The translations under genes were made by a program, and so were the position numbers. A stretch of 64,000 nt of DNA from Blautia sp. (GTDB taxonomy: Bacteria > Bacillota > Clostridia > Lachnospirales > Lachnospiraceae). The stretch spans positions 124,001 to 188,000 of the forward strand of contig JAPFCU010000078.1 in NCBI GenBank assembly GCA_026169535.1, in the 5' to 3' direction. A model generated the notes under the pieces. The model searched no databases. It saw only the letters and a list, made by a program, of their open reading frames with translations, and had not been told where the DNA came from. This document shows positions 55,766-64,000 of the stretch, in pieces (within the stretch, counting starts at the first letter, position 1; each line of letters opens with the position of its first letter).

Positions 55766-56469
55766 ATGAGTATCATAAAAAACGAAATTCCCATATTGGA
55801 GTTTGATACAGAACAAAATGCAGTGCTCAGCCCCACACATGAAAATCTGGATATCAGGCTTCCAAATAAATGTGTCTTTGCCTTTCTGGCAGGCTATATT
55901 GATGAATATGCCAGAAAGAACAATTTAACACAGGCAGCGCAGTTTATTAGTGCAACGAAAGATTATCCCATTTACATAGCCAAACATAAGGGGGAAGAGG
56001 TGGCCCTTTGCCAGGCTCCTGTAGGAGCGGCTCCTGCGGATGTCTGAAAGCATTTCCTGAAGGAACTTTTCTTGTACCCTACAGGGCGCTGCGGGATGAA
56101 GGAACTTCCTATCATTATGCGCCGCCGTCGCGTTTTATAGAAACCAATAAAAGAGCAAGAAAAGCTATTGAAGAAACTATTTTGGAACACGGCATGAAAT
56201 ATCAGGAGGTGACTACCTGGTCAACCGATGGTTTCTATCGTGAAACGAAAGAAAAAGTCGAATATCGGAAAGGCGAGGGCTGTTCTGTTGTTGAAATGGA
56301 ATGTTCGGCCCTTGCTGCATGCTCATCTTTTCGCCGGGCTGACTGGGGAATGATCCTTTATACTGCTGACAGTCTTGCAGATGTTGAGCAATATGATGAG
56401 CGGAATTTTGGCGGAAACGCATATGAATATGCACTGCTGTTATGTCTAGATGCGGTAGTGAAGATGTAA
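55766..56469 (+). pseudogene. Nucleoside phosphorylase, broken by an internal deletion
   Basis: Two frames give the start and end of one nucleoside (uridine-type) phosphorylase. The first (55766-56047) runs LEFDTEQNAVLSPTHENLD to CQAPVGAAPA, then hits a stop; the second continues from GSCGCLKAFPEGTFLVPYR through SYHYAPPSRFIE and VVEMECSALAA to KM at 56469. About 25 residues between GAAPA and GSCG, part of the substrate loop, are gone. The break lies on GGCTCCTGCGG (56029-56039), which reads A-P-A in one frame and S-C-G in the other, as expected if a deletion joined two copies of a short repeat. The catalytic scaffold is lost, so the gene is dead. Confidence 0.82.
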
Positions 56470-56514
56470 GAGCAGAAAAGCAGACCGATGATTTAAAGTG
56501 GATGGGGAAATTCT

Positions 56515-57756
56515 ATGAGATTTCTAAAAAAACATTTTTCTATGTACAGTCATTTACCAAAAGAAATCTATGTACTGGCTTTTGGCAAGATCATGACAAG
56601 CATGGGCGCTTTAATATGGCCCATGCTCACTTTGATCATGAGTGAAAAGCTGGGTCTGAATGGACAGACCATCGGTCTGTATATGATGATATTTTCTTTG
56701 TTCATGGGACCGTTTTATTTACTGGGAGGCAAACTGGCTGATAAATATAATAAAAAGAATATTATCGTCACCTTTGACTTGATCGGAAACAGTTTGTACT
56801 TTGTTTGCGCTGCATTGCCCATGTCTATGACTACACTGTATTTGTTAGCCATTGCTTCCTTGTTTCAGTCCATGGAGCAGCCCGCCTATGATGCGCTGAT
56901 TGCTGATCTGACAACCTACAGGGACCGGGAAAGAGCATATTCCCTGAATTATCTTGCAATGAATTTGGGATTGGTTATGGCTCCGACTATTGGGGGTATT
57001 TTATTTAATAATTATCTTAATATTTCCTTTTTTATTAACGGGCTGGCAGACATATCCAGTACGCTGTTACTGCTGTTCTTCATTAAGAATGTACGAACTG
57101 CTGATTTGGATAATAAAGCATGGAACGAATATGAAAAAGGTGAAACAGGATCAATATTCAAGGTGTTTTCTCAGCGTAAGTTATTCTTTTTGCTGTTTGT
57201 GATCTCAGGTATAGCGGCGCTGATCTATAATCAGTATAATTTTTTGATGCCTTTACATATGGAAGAAGCTTTTCGTGGCTCAGGCGCTTTTCGCTTTGGA
57301 ATTTTAACGAGTATCAACGCTGTTGTGGTGGTTATAGGTACGCCTATACTGACACAAAAGTTTTCTAAAGTCATAGATGTCAGAATTATGTATTTGGGGC
57401 AGCTGCTGGAATGTTTAGGGCTTGCCTTTTTTATTTTTGTAAATCATTATTTTATAATCGCTGTTGCGGGAATGATTATATTTACCATAGGAGAAATATT
57501 TGGTTCCATATCAAAAACGCCTTATCTTACAAAGAGAATACCGGAAACACATCGCGGACGAGTATTAAGTATTACAAGCAGCTGTGCCGGATTAATTGGA
57601 ATATTAAGCAACTATGTAATAGGAACTCTTATTGACCATTATACATTCAGCACTGTATGGGGGATCATTGCCGCAGTAGGATTATTTGTGATGATTCTAT
57701 ACAGCATTTATTTAAAACTGGACAGAAAGGCTTATCCTGGTCTTTATTCAAAATAA
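56515..57756 (+). CDS. MFS-family transporter
   Basis: The 413-residue protein has about 12 membrane segments. The first cytoplasmic loop shows GGKLADKYNKKNII, the family's second-third helix motif. Residues 200-215 form the central loop. It resembles drug or metabolite exporters of the MDR type, but the substrate is unknown. ATG 56515 is supported by GATGGGGAAATTCT upstream. It is the last gene of the AT-rich insert before selB. Confidence 0.85.
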   Translation: MRFLKKHFSMYSHLPKEIYVLAFGKIMTSMGALIWPMLTLIMSEKLGLNGQTIGLYMMIFSLFMGPFYLLGGKLADKYNKKNIIVTFDLIGNSLYFVCAALPMSMTTLYLLAIASLFQSMEQPAYDALIADLTTYRDRERAYSLNYLAMNLGLVMAPTIGGILFNNYLNISFFINGLADISSTLLLLFFIKNVRTADLDNKAWNEYEKGETGSIFKVFSQRKLFFLLFVISGIAALIYNQYNFLMPLHMEEAFRGSGAFRFGILTSINAVVVVIGTPILTQKFSKVIDVRIMYLGQLLECLGLAFFIFVNHYFIIAVAGMIIFTIGEIFGSISKTPYLTKRIPETHRGRVLSITSSCAGLIGILSNYVIGTLIDHYTFSTVWGIIAAVGLFVMILYSIYLKLDRKAYPGLYSK

Positions 57757-57848
57757 GTTTCCCTATAGTAAAAAAATTTTGCCTGTGGTATGATTGTATA
57801 GGAAAACAGACCAGAAAACATTGTTGGTCTTTAACAGAGGTTAATCTC

Positions 57849-59771
57849 ATGAAATATGGAATTATAGGAACTGCAGGTCATGTAGATCACGGAAAAACCT
57901 GTCTGATCAAGGCTCTGACCGGAATTGACACGGACCGTCTGAAAGAAGAAAAAAAACGTGGAATCACAATAGAACTGGGGTTTGCCTGGATGGATTTCCC
58001 AGGGGGAGAACGTGTGGGGATCGTGGATGTGCCAGGTCATGAAAAATTTGTAAAAAACATGCTGGCCGGTGTAGGAGGCATGGATCTTGTAATGCTGGTG
58101 GTTGCTGCTGATGAAGGTATTATGCCCCAGACTGTGGAGCATCTGGATATTCTGTCTACCCTTGGAATCCGTCAGGGAATTATTGTGATCACCAAAACAG
58201 ACCTTGCAGATCCGGAGCTTGTGGAACTTGTTGAAGAGGATATACGGGAGCTGACGGAAGGAACCTTTCTGGAAAACGCTCCGGTGATCCCTGTATCCGT
58301 ATATAAGAACCAGGGATTGGATCAATTAAAGAAAATTTTGTACCAGATGTATCAGAAGCTGCCGGATCATAAAGAAACCCGGGCTTTCCGGCTTCCGGTA
58401 GACCGGGTGTTTACACTGAAAGGGTTTGGAACAGTTGTCACAGGCACACTTCTGGGCGGAAAAATAAAAAAAGAGCAGGAAGCATTTCTCTATCCGGAAA
58501 ATGTTCCCGTAAAGATCCGGAGCATTCAGGTACATGAACAGGGAGTAGAGGTTGCTCATGCAGGACAGCGTGTGGCGCTGAATCTTCCAGACCGTAAAAA
58601 AGAGGAGATTTCAAGGGGCGATGTGATCGCTTTCAAAAACAGTCTGTATCCGTCCATGATGGCAGATGTGTCTCTGACTGTTCTGCGTCATACAGAGCGT
58701 GTAGTAAAAAATGGAAGCAGAGTTCATATTTATCATGGAACAAAAGAACTTCTGGGGAAGGTGATCCTTCTTGACCGGGAGGAACTGAAGGCGGGAGAAA
58801 CCTGCTATGCTCAGCTGCGTCTGGAGGACGAAACGGTAATGGAAAAAGGCGACCGTTTTGTGATCCGTTTTTATTCCCCGGCAGAGACCATTGGAGGAGG
58901 ATGTATTCTTGACGCCTGTCCCCGTAAGCATAAAAGAAAGGATCCAAAAGTCCTGGAGGCCTGTGGAATCAAAGAAAAGGGAACAGGTGCGCAAATGCTG
59001 GAAACCTCAATTCTGGAGCACAGAGGCTGCTTTTATTCTCTGGAGGAACTGGCAGGAAGAAACTCCCTGGACAGATCCGGGCTGAAAAATACAGCGGCAA
59101 AGCTGACAGAAAAAGGAATTCTGGTGTGTCTGGAAGAAGGCCTTTATATTCACAGAGAAGAAATGAATTTTTATTGCAGAAAAACAGAGCGTATTCTGGA
59201 TGATTTTCATAAAACTTATCCTTTGAAAGAGGGAATGGGGATCGAGGAGCTGCGCAGCAGACTGAAACTGGAAAATTCCAGGATCACAAACGATATACTG
59301 GAAGTACTGAAAACTCAGAAGGTCATCAAGGAACAAAACGGCTGTGTCAGCAAAAAGCGTTTTAAAGTGGTACTGAAGGAGGATGAGGATGCCATCGTAC
59401 AGGAAATCCTTGCGCACTATCTGGAATCCGGTTTTTCCCCTCTTGCCACAGAACTGTATCTGAAGGAGCACAGAAACCAGAAGAAATTTAAACCGGTATT
59501 TACCTCTCTTTTAAATAAAAAAATCCTGATCCGTCTGGATGAGCAGTATTGTATCCATAGGGATTATTACGAAAGAGGAAAAGAAGCTTTCCGGGAAATG
59601 GCACAGAAGAAAGAGAGTATCGCTCTTGGAGAGTACAGAGACTATCTGGGATGTTCAAGAAAGGTAGCGGTGGCCCTTCTGGAGCATTTCGACAAAAATG
59701 GTTTTACAAGAAAGAAAGAAGAAGGACGAGTCCTGAAAGATTCCGGCAAACAGCGTCCTGATCGAACATAA
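57849..59771 (+). CDS. selB: Selenocysteine-specific translation elongation factor
   Basis: A 640-residue GTPase that brings Sec-tRNA to the ribosome at UGA codons with SECIS hairpins. It opens [19 protein letters not shown] (P-loop), has [10 protein letters not shown] (switch I), [14 protein letters not shown] (switch II) and TKTDL. Domains II and III cover about 180-340; residues 380-640 are the winged-helix repeats that bind the SECIS hairpin. ATG 57849 gives the family start MKYGIIG; the open frame to 57657 is not part of the protein. Ribosome site ACAGAGG. It heads selB-selD-selA. Confidence 0.94.
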   Translation: MKYGIIGTAGHVDHGKTCLIKALTGIDTDRLKEEKKRGITIELGFAWMDFPGGERVGIVDVPGHEKFVKNMLAGVGGMDLVMLVVAADEGIMPQTVEHLDILSTLGIRQGIIVITKTDLADPELVELVEEDIRELTEGTFLENAPVIPVSVYKNQGLDQLKKILYQMYQKLPDHKETRAFRLPVDRVFTLKGFGTVVTGTLLGGKIKKEQEAFLYPENVPVKIRSIQVHEQGVEVAHAGQRVALNLPDRKKEEISRGDVIAFKNSLYPSMMADVSLTVLRHTERVVKNGSRVHIYHGTKELLGKVILLDREELKAGETCYAQLRLEDETVMEKGDRFVIRFYSPAETIGGGCILDACPRKHKRKDPKVLEACGIKEKGTGAQMLETSILEHRGCFYSLEELAGRNSLDRSGLKNTAAKLTEKGILVCLEEGLYIHREEMNFYCRKTERILDDFHKTYPLKEGMGIEELRSRLKLENSRITNDILEVLKTQKVIKEQNGCVSKKRFKVVLKEDEDAIVQEILAHYLESGFSPLATELYLKEHRNQKKFKPVFTSLLNKKILIRLDEQYCIHRDYYERGKEAFREMAQKKESIALGEYRDYLGCSRKVAVALLEHFDKNGFTRKKEEGRVLKDSGKQRPDRT

Positions 59772-59825
59772 GGGCAGCTTTAAAAGAATACGATAGCCGG
59801 AAATTATGGAAGGGAGATGAGAATT

Positions 59826-60863
59826 TTGGCAGATAAAGAAATTCGTTTAACACAAATGTCAAGTACATCCGGCTGAGCGGCTAAAAAAGGTCCTAAGACC
59901 CTTGCTCAAGTTTTGAGCAAGCTGCCGAAATTCAGTGATCCCATGCTTTTAGTGGGAACAGAGACCTCAGACGATGCTGCGGTCTATAAAATTAATGACG
60001 ATCTGGCAATGATCCAGACGGTTGACTTTTTTACCCCGGTTGTGGATGATCCGTATCTGTTTGGACAGATTGCTGCGGCAAATGCCCTAAGCGACGTATA
60101 TGCCATGGGAGGTGAGCCCAAAGTGGCTCTGAATCTGGCTGCATTTCCGGACTGCCTGGATATAGAGATTCTTGGCGAAATCCTGAAAGGCGGAGCGGAC
60201 AAGGTGATAGAAGCAGGAGCAGTGCTGGCAGGCGGACATACAATCTCTGACAACGAACCGAAATATGGGCTGTGTGTCAGCGGATTTGTAAACCCGAAGC
60301 TTATGTGGAAAAACTATGGAGCAGAAGCAGGAGATGTTCTGATCCTTACCAAACCACTTGGTACCGGCATTCTTTCTACAGCTATCAAAGGAGAACTTGC
60401 TTCAGAAGACGAAATTGAAGCAGCTGTGAAAAATATGACTTTTCTGAATCGGTACGCAAGGGATATTGCAGCAGAATTTTCCATTCACAGCTGTACGGAT
60501 ATTACAGGCTTCGGAATTGCGGGACATGCTATGGAAATGGCAAAGGGAAGCGGAAAAACCCTGGTTCTGGATACCGGAAGTTTTCCGGTTCTTCAAGGAG
60601 TACAGTCCTATACAGAAATGGGATTGATTCCGGCAGGTGCATACAGGAACAGAGAGTATCTGGAAGAAGATGTAGAAAGTCAGATTCCGGGAACCTGGCT
60701 GGAGGATCTGGCATATGATCCGCAGACATCAGGCGGATTGCTTCTCTCTGTACCGAAACAGGAGGCCGCCTGTCTTCTGGATAGGCTAAAAACTTTGGAA
60801 CTTCCCTGTTCGCAGATTGGAGAAGTAAGGGAAAAACAAGAAAAATATTTGATTCTGAAATAA
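59826..60863 (+). CDS. selD: Selenide, water dikinase, itself a selenoprotein
   Basis: SelD makes selenophosphate from selenide and ATP. The frame contains an in-frame TGA at 59874-59876, flanked by TQMSSTSG and AAKKGPKTLAQVLSKLP, exactly the catalytic position (Cys or Sec 17 in E. coli numbering). Thus the protein is 345 residues with Sec at 17, not the shorter piece starting at 59913. A hairpin follows 12 bases later. TTG 59826 is chosen because GGGAG is nine bases ahead; ATG 59817 is in frame but overlaps that site. Other motifs: TSDDAAVY, VDFFTPVVDDPY, LAGGHTISDNEPKYGL. SelD thereby depends on its own product. Confidence 0.93.
59874..59900 (+). promoter_or_regulatory. Selenocysteine codon and SECIS-like hairpin of selD
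   Basis: TGA 59874-59876 is followed after 12 bases by GGTC (59889-59892), loop CTAA, and GACC (59897-59900), with A-T pairs extending the stem. The spacing equals that in fdhF. The stem is short, and the loop differs from the fdhF loop. Confidence 0.65.
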
Positions 60864-60878
60864 GAAAATGAGAAAATT

Positions 60879-62330
60879 ATGGATAAAAATAAAATCTTAA
60901 GACAGCTTCCAAAGGTAGACCGCCTTCTGGAAGAACCAGAAAGCGCAGAGCTCTGCAGACAATATGGCAGAGAAAGGACAATAGAGGCTTTTCGCGAAGC
61001 GCTGGATGTTTTTAGAAATCAGATTCTTCATGGAGAAGAAGGACTGGAGGAGCTTTCAGGAAAAACAAAAGAGATAAAACCAGAAAGGCTCCAGGCCTGG
61101 ATCTTTGACAGAAGCCAAACCAGGCTCATGGAATCGGATACCTCTTCTTTTCAAAGAGTTCTGAATGCTACAGGAGTGATTCTTCATACAAATCTTGGCC
61201 GGGCGCCTATGGGGGAGCATCAAAAATCAGCAGTAATGGAAGCTATGTGGGGATACTCAAACCTGGAGTATGAACTTTTACAAGGGAAAAGAGGACATCG
61301 CCAATCTCATTATAAAGACCTAATCTGCCAGATCACAGGAGCGGAGGATGCTGTGGCAGTTAATAATAACGCTGCCGCAGTAAGTCTGATCCTTGGAGCT
61401 ATGGCAAAAAAAAAAGAAGTGGTGGTTTCCAGAGGGGAGCTGATAGAAATTGGAGGGCGCTTCCGCGTTCCTGATGTAATGGAACAAAGCGGAGCCATTT
61501 TAAGAGAAACAGGCTGTACCAACCGGACAAGGATTTCAGATTATGAAAAAGTTATCTGGGAAGAAACTGCTGCTTTATTAAAGGTTCATACAAGTAATTA
61601 CAAGATTGTGGGCTTTACGGAAGAAACACCAGTAAAGGAACTGGCACAGTTGGGAAAAAGACATGGGATCCCGGTGATCGTAGATCTTGGAAGCGGTGTT
61701 TTGGTGAATCTGGAAAAATATGGACTGGCTCATGAGACTACAGTTCAGGAAGTATTGAAAGAGGGAGCAGACGTGGTCTGTTTTTCCGGCGACAAACTTC
61801 TGGGCGGCCCCCAGGCAGGGATTATTGCCGGAAAGAAAAAGTACATAAAAGCTATAGAAAATCATCCAATGATGCGTATGCTGCGTCTGGATAAGTTTAC
61901 TACAGCAGCTCTGGAAGCTACGTTCCGAGAATATCTGGATGAAAAGAATGCCTGGGCGAATATTCCTGTATTGCAGATGATTGCCAGAGGTGAAGAGGAA
62001 CTGCGTTTACAGGCAGAGATGATTATAAAGGAACTGGGGGAAGGGGGATATCCTGGCAGAATCACCTTAGAAAAAAGCCGTTCCGCAGTAGGAGGAGGTT
62101 CCCTTCCGGGAGAGGAAATGCCGGATTACGCTGTGGTAATAGAGCCGAAAGAGGAAAGAGCAGAGGAGCTTTCGTGCCGTCTTAGAAGGCTTCCGCTGCC
62201 TGTGATCGGTCATATAAAAAATGAAAAAGTGTGGTTGGAGATGCGTACAATCTCTGCGGAAGAAGCCTCCCTGCTGGCAAACGCTCTGAAAGAAGCTCTC
62301 TTTCATAAAAAAAGAGCTGTGGAAATATAA
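60879..62330 (+). CDS. selA: L-seryl-tRNA(Sec) selenium transferase
   Basis: The 483-residue PLP enzyme converts Ser-tRNA(Sec) to Sec-tRNA(Sec) with selenophosphate. It has NATGVILHTNLGRAPMGEHQ, the VNNNAAAVSLIL loop and the PLP-lysine in FSGDKLLGGPQAGII. N-terminal helices (1-80) bind tRNA-Sec. It starts 15 bases after selD; the ribosome site is weak (GAGAA). The gene ends in a sequence that on the other strand forms the terminator of the tRNA-Sec gene. Confidence 0.95.
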   Translation: MDKNKILRQLPKVDRLLEEPESAELCRQYGRERTIEAFREALDVFRNQILHGEEGLEELSGKTKEIKPERLQAWIFDRSQTRLMESDTSSFQRVLNATGVILHTNLGRAPMGEHQKSAVMEAMWGYSNLEYELLQGKRGHRQSHYKDLICQITGAEDAVAVNNNAAAVSLILGAMAKKKEVVVSRGELIEIGGRFRVPDVMEQSGAILRETGCTNRTRISDYEKVIWEETAALLKVHTSNYKIVGFTEETPVKELAQLGKRHGIPVIVDLGSGVLVNLEKYGLAHETTVQEVLKEGADVVCFSGDKLLGGPQAGIIAGKKKYIKAIENHPMMRMLRLDKFTTAALEATFREYLDEKNAWANIPVLQMIARGEEELRLQAEMIIKELGEGGYPGRITLEKSRSAVGGGSLPGEEMPDYAVVIEPKEERAEELSCRLRRLPLPVIGHIKNEKVWLEMRTISAEEASLLANALKEALFHKKRAVEI

Positions 62331-62339
62331 TCCACAGCT
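62304..62339 (-). terminator. Terminator of tRNA-Sec, overlapping the 3' end of selA
   Basis: AGCTGTGGA (62315-62323) pairs with TCCACAGCT (62331-62339). On the minus strand this is followed by CTTTTTTTATG, made by the codons of the last selA residues. The hairpin includes the selA stop codon. Confidence 0.75.
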
Positions 62340-62350
62340 TCATTGCTGTC

Positions 62351-62448
62351 TGGCGGATGCCTGTGAGAATCGAACTCACCCAGGGCGCTCTTAACGTCCA
62401 GCACAGGTTTTGAAGACCAGGGGGCACACCAGTTACCCAACGACATCC
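62351..62448 (-). tRNA. selC: tRNA-Sec (anticodon TCA)
   Basis: On the minus strand a 98-base tRNA runs from GGATGTCG at 62448 to an encoded GCCA at 62354-62351. The anticodon loop is CTTCAAA (TCA at 62413-62411), the T arm is GTGAG-TTCGATT-CTCAC, and a long variable arm (GGACG...GCGCC) is present, as in tRNA-Sec. The acceptor has seven pairs plus a G-A eighth position, and the anticodon stem CTGGT/ACCTG has one T-T mismatch. It is convergent with selA and divergent from fdhD. Confidence 0.92.
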
Positions 62449-62466
62449 ATATTTTGATACCGGAAC

Positions 62467-62495
62467 ATTATAACAGGATATGACGGGAATTTCAA
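62467..62495 (-). promoter_or_regulatory. Near-consensus promoter of tRNA-Sec
   Basis: On the minus strand TTGAAA (62495-62490) and TATAAT (62472-62467) have a 17-base spacer, placing the start about 12 bases before the tRNA. Confidence 0.82.
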
Positions 62496-62576
62496 TAGAG
62501 GGCAATGGGAAAAGATAAGCCTGGCTGTAGACCGCAGTTCGCATCGGTTACAGTCATGGCATCAGAAAGGATTTTT

Positions 62577-63299
62577 ATGAAAAAAACAGAGATATCCATT
62601 CAGAAAATAACAAATAATGATTTTTTGGAATGCATAGATATGGCTGCGCTGGAAGCAGTGTACGACGTATATCTGAATTGCAGCAAAGAATTTCGGATCA
62701 GTTGTACCCCGGAGAATCTGGAGGAACTGATCATGGGCCGCCTTTATACAGAAAACAGGATCAGTGGGACGGAAGAAATGAAAGAAATTATCATCCGGGA
62801 GCAGGAAAAGGAAATTCATATAAAAACTGAAAAAGAAGCCGGAGAAAGCCAGAAGAAGAACCAGGGGAAAAAAAAGTGCTATGAGGGAGAGGCTATGACG
62901 CTTTTTGCTGCGGCAGATAAAATTTTTGAAAATCCGGGAGAGCTTTTCAGAGAAACAGGCTGTGCCCATTGCTGCGCCTTATGGAAGGACGGGGAGATCC
63001 TTTGCTGCTTTGAGGATATTGGCCGTCATAATGCTTTGGACAAAGCAGTAGGAAGGGCGCTTCTTCAGAGGGTATCTTTGGAAGACTGCGTAGTTTTTAC
63101 CAGCGGAAGAGTTTCTTCCGATTATCTTCAAAAGATTGTTCATGCAGAAATCGGAACAGTGGTTTCCAGGGCGGCAGTTACAGATCTTGCAGCAGATCTT
63201 GCACGCAGAAATAAAATAACACTTTATGGTTTTGTAAGAAAAGGAAAGGGAAACTGTTATTCAAAAGAAACGTTTTCTGGGAAAGGAGTATCTGCATGA
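62577..63299 (+). CDS. fdhD: Formate dehydrogenase accessory sulfurtransferase FdhD
   Basis: FdhD passes sulfur from IscS-type desulfurases to the molybdenum cofactor of formate dehydrogenase. The 240-residue protein shows the catalytic Cys pair in GCAHCCALW (about 129-137) and the family segment FEDIGRHNALDKAVG, then VFTSGRVSSD. ATG 62577 follows AGAAAGGA at good spacing; the open frame to 62505 crosses the tRNA-Sec promoter region. Its stop overlaps the next start by four bases. Confidence 0.9.
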   Translation: MKKTEISIQKITNNDFLECIDMAALEAVYDVYLNCSKEFRISCTPENLEELIMGRLYTENRISGTEEMKEIIIREQEKEIHIKTEKEAGESQKKNQGKKKCYEGEAMTLFAAADKIFENPGELFRETGCAHCCALWKDGEILCCFEDIGRHNALDKAVGRALLQRVSLEDCVVFTSGRVSSDYLQKIVHAEIGTVVSRAAVTDLAADLARRNKITLYGFVRKGKGNCYSKETFSGKGVSA

Positions 63300-64000
63300 T
63301 TCATATTGCTGTTGTGGAAGATGAAAAACTGTTTGCAGAACAGATTCTGAATTTTATCAGGAAATATGAAAAAGAGAATAACAGGCAGATCAAAGTGACG
63401 GCATATTCAGACGGAGAAGACATTGTAGAAGATTATAAGGGAGAATACGATATTATTCTCATGGATATCCAAATGAGATTTATGGACGGGATGACTGCGG
63501 CAGAAAAGATCCGAAGTCTGGATGATGAAGTGATCATTATGTTTATTACCAATATGATCCAGTACGCAGTGCGGGGATATGAGGTGGATGCTATGGATTA
63601 TGTGGTAAAGCCGGTGGAATATTTTTCGTTTTCTCAGAAACTGGATAAGGCCATTGCTAGGATTCGGAAAAAGAAAGAAATATATATTACTGTGCCAACA
63701 GAAAACGGAGTAAAGAAACTGGATATCTCCCGTGTCTTTTATATTGAAAGTCAGGGTCATAACGCTATTTTCCGTATGGACTGTGGAGAAATCACAGCCA
63801 GAGCATCCCTGAAAGAATTAGAAGGCAGCATGAAAGAGTATGGGTTCTTTCGCTGTGCCAAAGGATTTCTTGTGAATATGAAGCTGGTGGACGGCATGGC
63901 AGGAAGCGACTGTATGATCAATGGAAATAAAATTCCGGTAAGCCGCACAAAGAAAAAAGAATTTATGGACTGTCTGATACGCTATATGAATGGAGAATAA
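63296..64000 (+). CDS. LytTR-family response regulator
   Basis: The 234-residue protein has a receiver domain (IAVVEDEKLFAEQ with the acidic pair, phospho-Asp in IILMDIQM at about 56, and a DYVVKP end) and a C-terminal LytTR DNA-binding domain (about 130-230, VFYIESQGHNAIF, FFRCAKGFLVNMKLV). Such regulators usually pair with a GHKL histidine kinase, which would lie just outside the window. It overlaps fdhD by four bases (ATGA), so it is co-transcribed with it, though this may be only positional. Confidence 0.9.
   Translation: MIHIAVVEDEKLFAEQILNFIRKYEKENNRQIKVTAYSDGEDIVEDYKGEYDIILMDIQMRFMDGMTAAEKIRSLDDEVIIMFITNMIQYAVRGYEVDAMDYVVKPVEYFSFSQKLDKAIARIRKKKEIYITVPTENGVKKLDISRVFYIESQGHNAIFRMDCGEITARASLKELEGSMKEYGFFRCAKGFLVNMKLVDGMAGSDCMINGNKIPVSRTKKKEFMDCLIRYMNGE

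Noticed and set aside
57757-57807. Imperfect 11-base inverted repeat GTTTCCCTATA/TATAGGAAAAC between the MFS gene and selB
   Set aside because: It has a 29-base loop, one mismatch and no T-run; it could be chance in AT-rich sequence, so it was not listed as a feature.
62505-62576. N-terminal extension of fdhD from an upstream ATG
   Set aside because: The extra 24 residues do not resemble FdhD, and the start at 62577 has the better ribosome site.
1-64000. CRISPR arrays, insertion sequences, prophage genes, rRNA
   Set aside because: No regular repeat-spacer pattern, transposase, integrase or phage structural gene, and no rRNA sequence was seen.

Overview
The window looks like chromosome from a moderate-GC anaerobic Firmicute, most likely a Lachnospiraceae gut bacterium of the Blautia type. 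This is inference from gene content and protein style (HDCR-type formate/hydrogen genes, selenocysteine machinery, archaeal-type Asd, QueH, SelD as a selenoprotein); no rRNA is present to settle it. There is no CRISPR array, prophage or intact insertion sequence. One gene is cut by the left edge (a phospholipase-D-like protein); the last gene ends exactly at base 64000.

Left part (1-21000): a partial PLD-family protein on the minus strand; a plus-strand group with an RsmH-like methyltransferase, a ferredoxin-nitroreductase, an ATC-hydrolase-like protein, a Gfo/Idh/MocA oxidoreductase and an unknown secreted protein; a minus-strand CAP-domain secreted protein and a 1409-residue BadF/HgdC-type activase-dehydratase; tgt and yajC; then a biosynthetic operon leuB-ilvD-ilvB-serC-serA; then a minus-strand fructokinase.

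Middle (21000-45000): a degenerate glycogen-branching-enzyme homologue with a lysine-rich tail, tRNA-Thr(CGT), then an operon of an M20 amidohydrolase, a full PotABCD polyamine-type ABC transporter, a PTS enzyme I homologue and a DUF362 ferredoxin protein. A homocysteine methyltransferase and a DUF3825 protein separate this from a second Pot system in which PotC and PotD are one fused protein. A NitT/TauT-type ABC pair, an ABC exporter, queH, argH and asd follow.

Right part (44600-64000): two XRE regulators around a DUF3796 membrane protein, a relic stretch with a GNAT fragment and a probable tiny holin-like toxin, then the most coherent system in the window. Molybdopterin-guanine dinucleotide genes (mobA-moeA-mobB) precede a four-gene cluster matching hydrogen-dependent CO2 reductase: a selenocysteine formate dehydrogenase read through an in-frame TGA at 50113-50115, two four-cluster ferredoxins and an [FeFe] hydrogenase. 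After an AT-rich insert (two GNATs, a broken nucleoside phosphorylase and an MFS transporter) comes the apparatus that makes the formate dehydrogenase possible: selB, selD (itself with an in-frame TGA at 59874-59876), selA, tRNA-Sec on the opposite strand, and fdhD. Thus cofactor synthesis, selenocysteine insertion and the target enzyme lie within 17 kb. A LytTR response regulator overlaps the end of fdhD.
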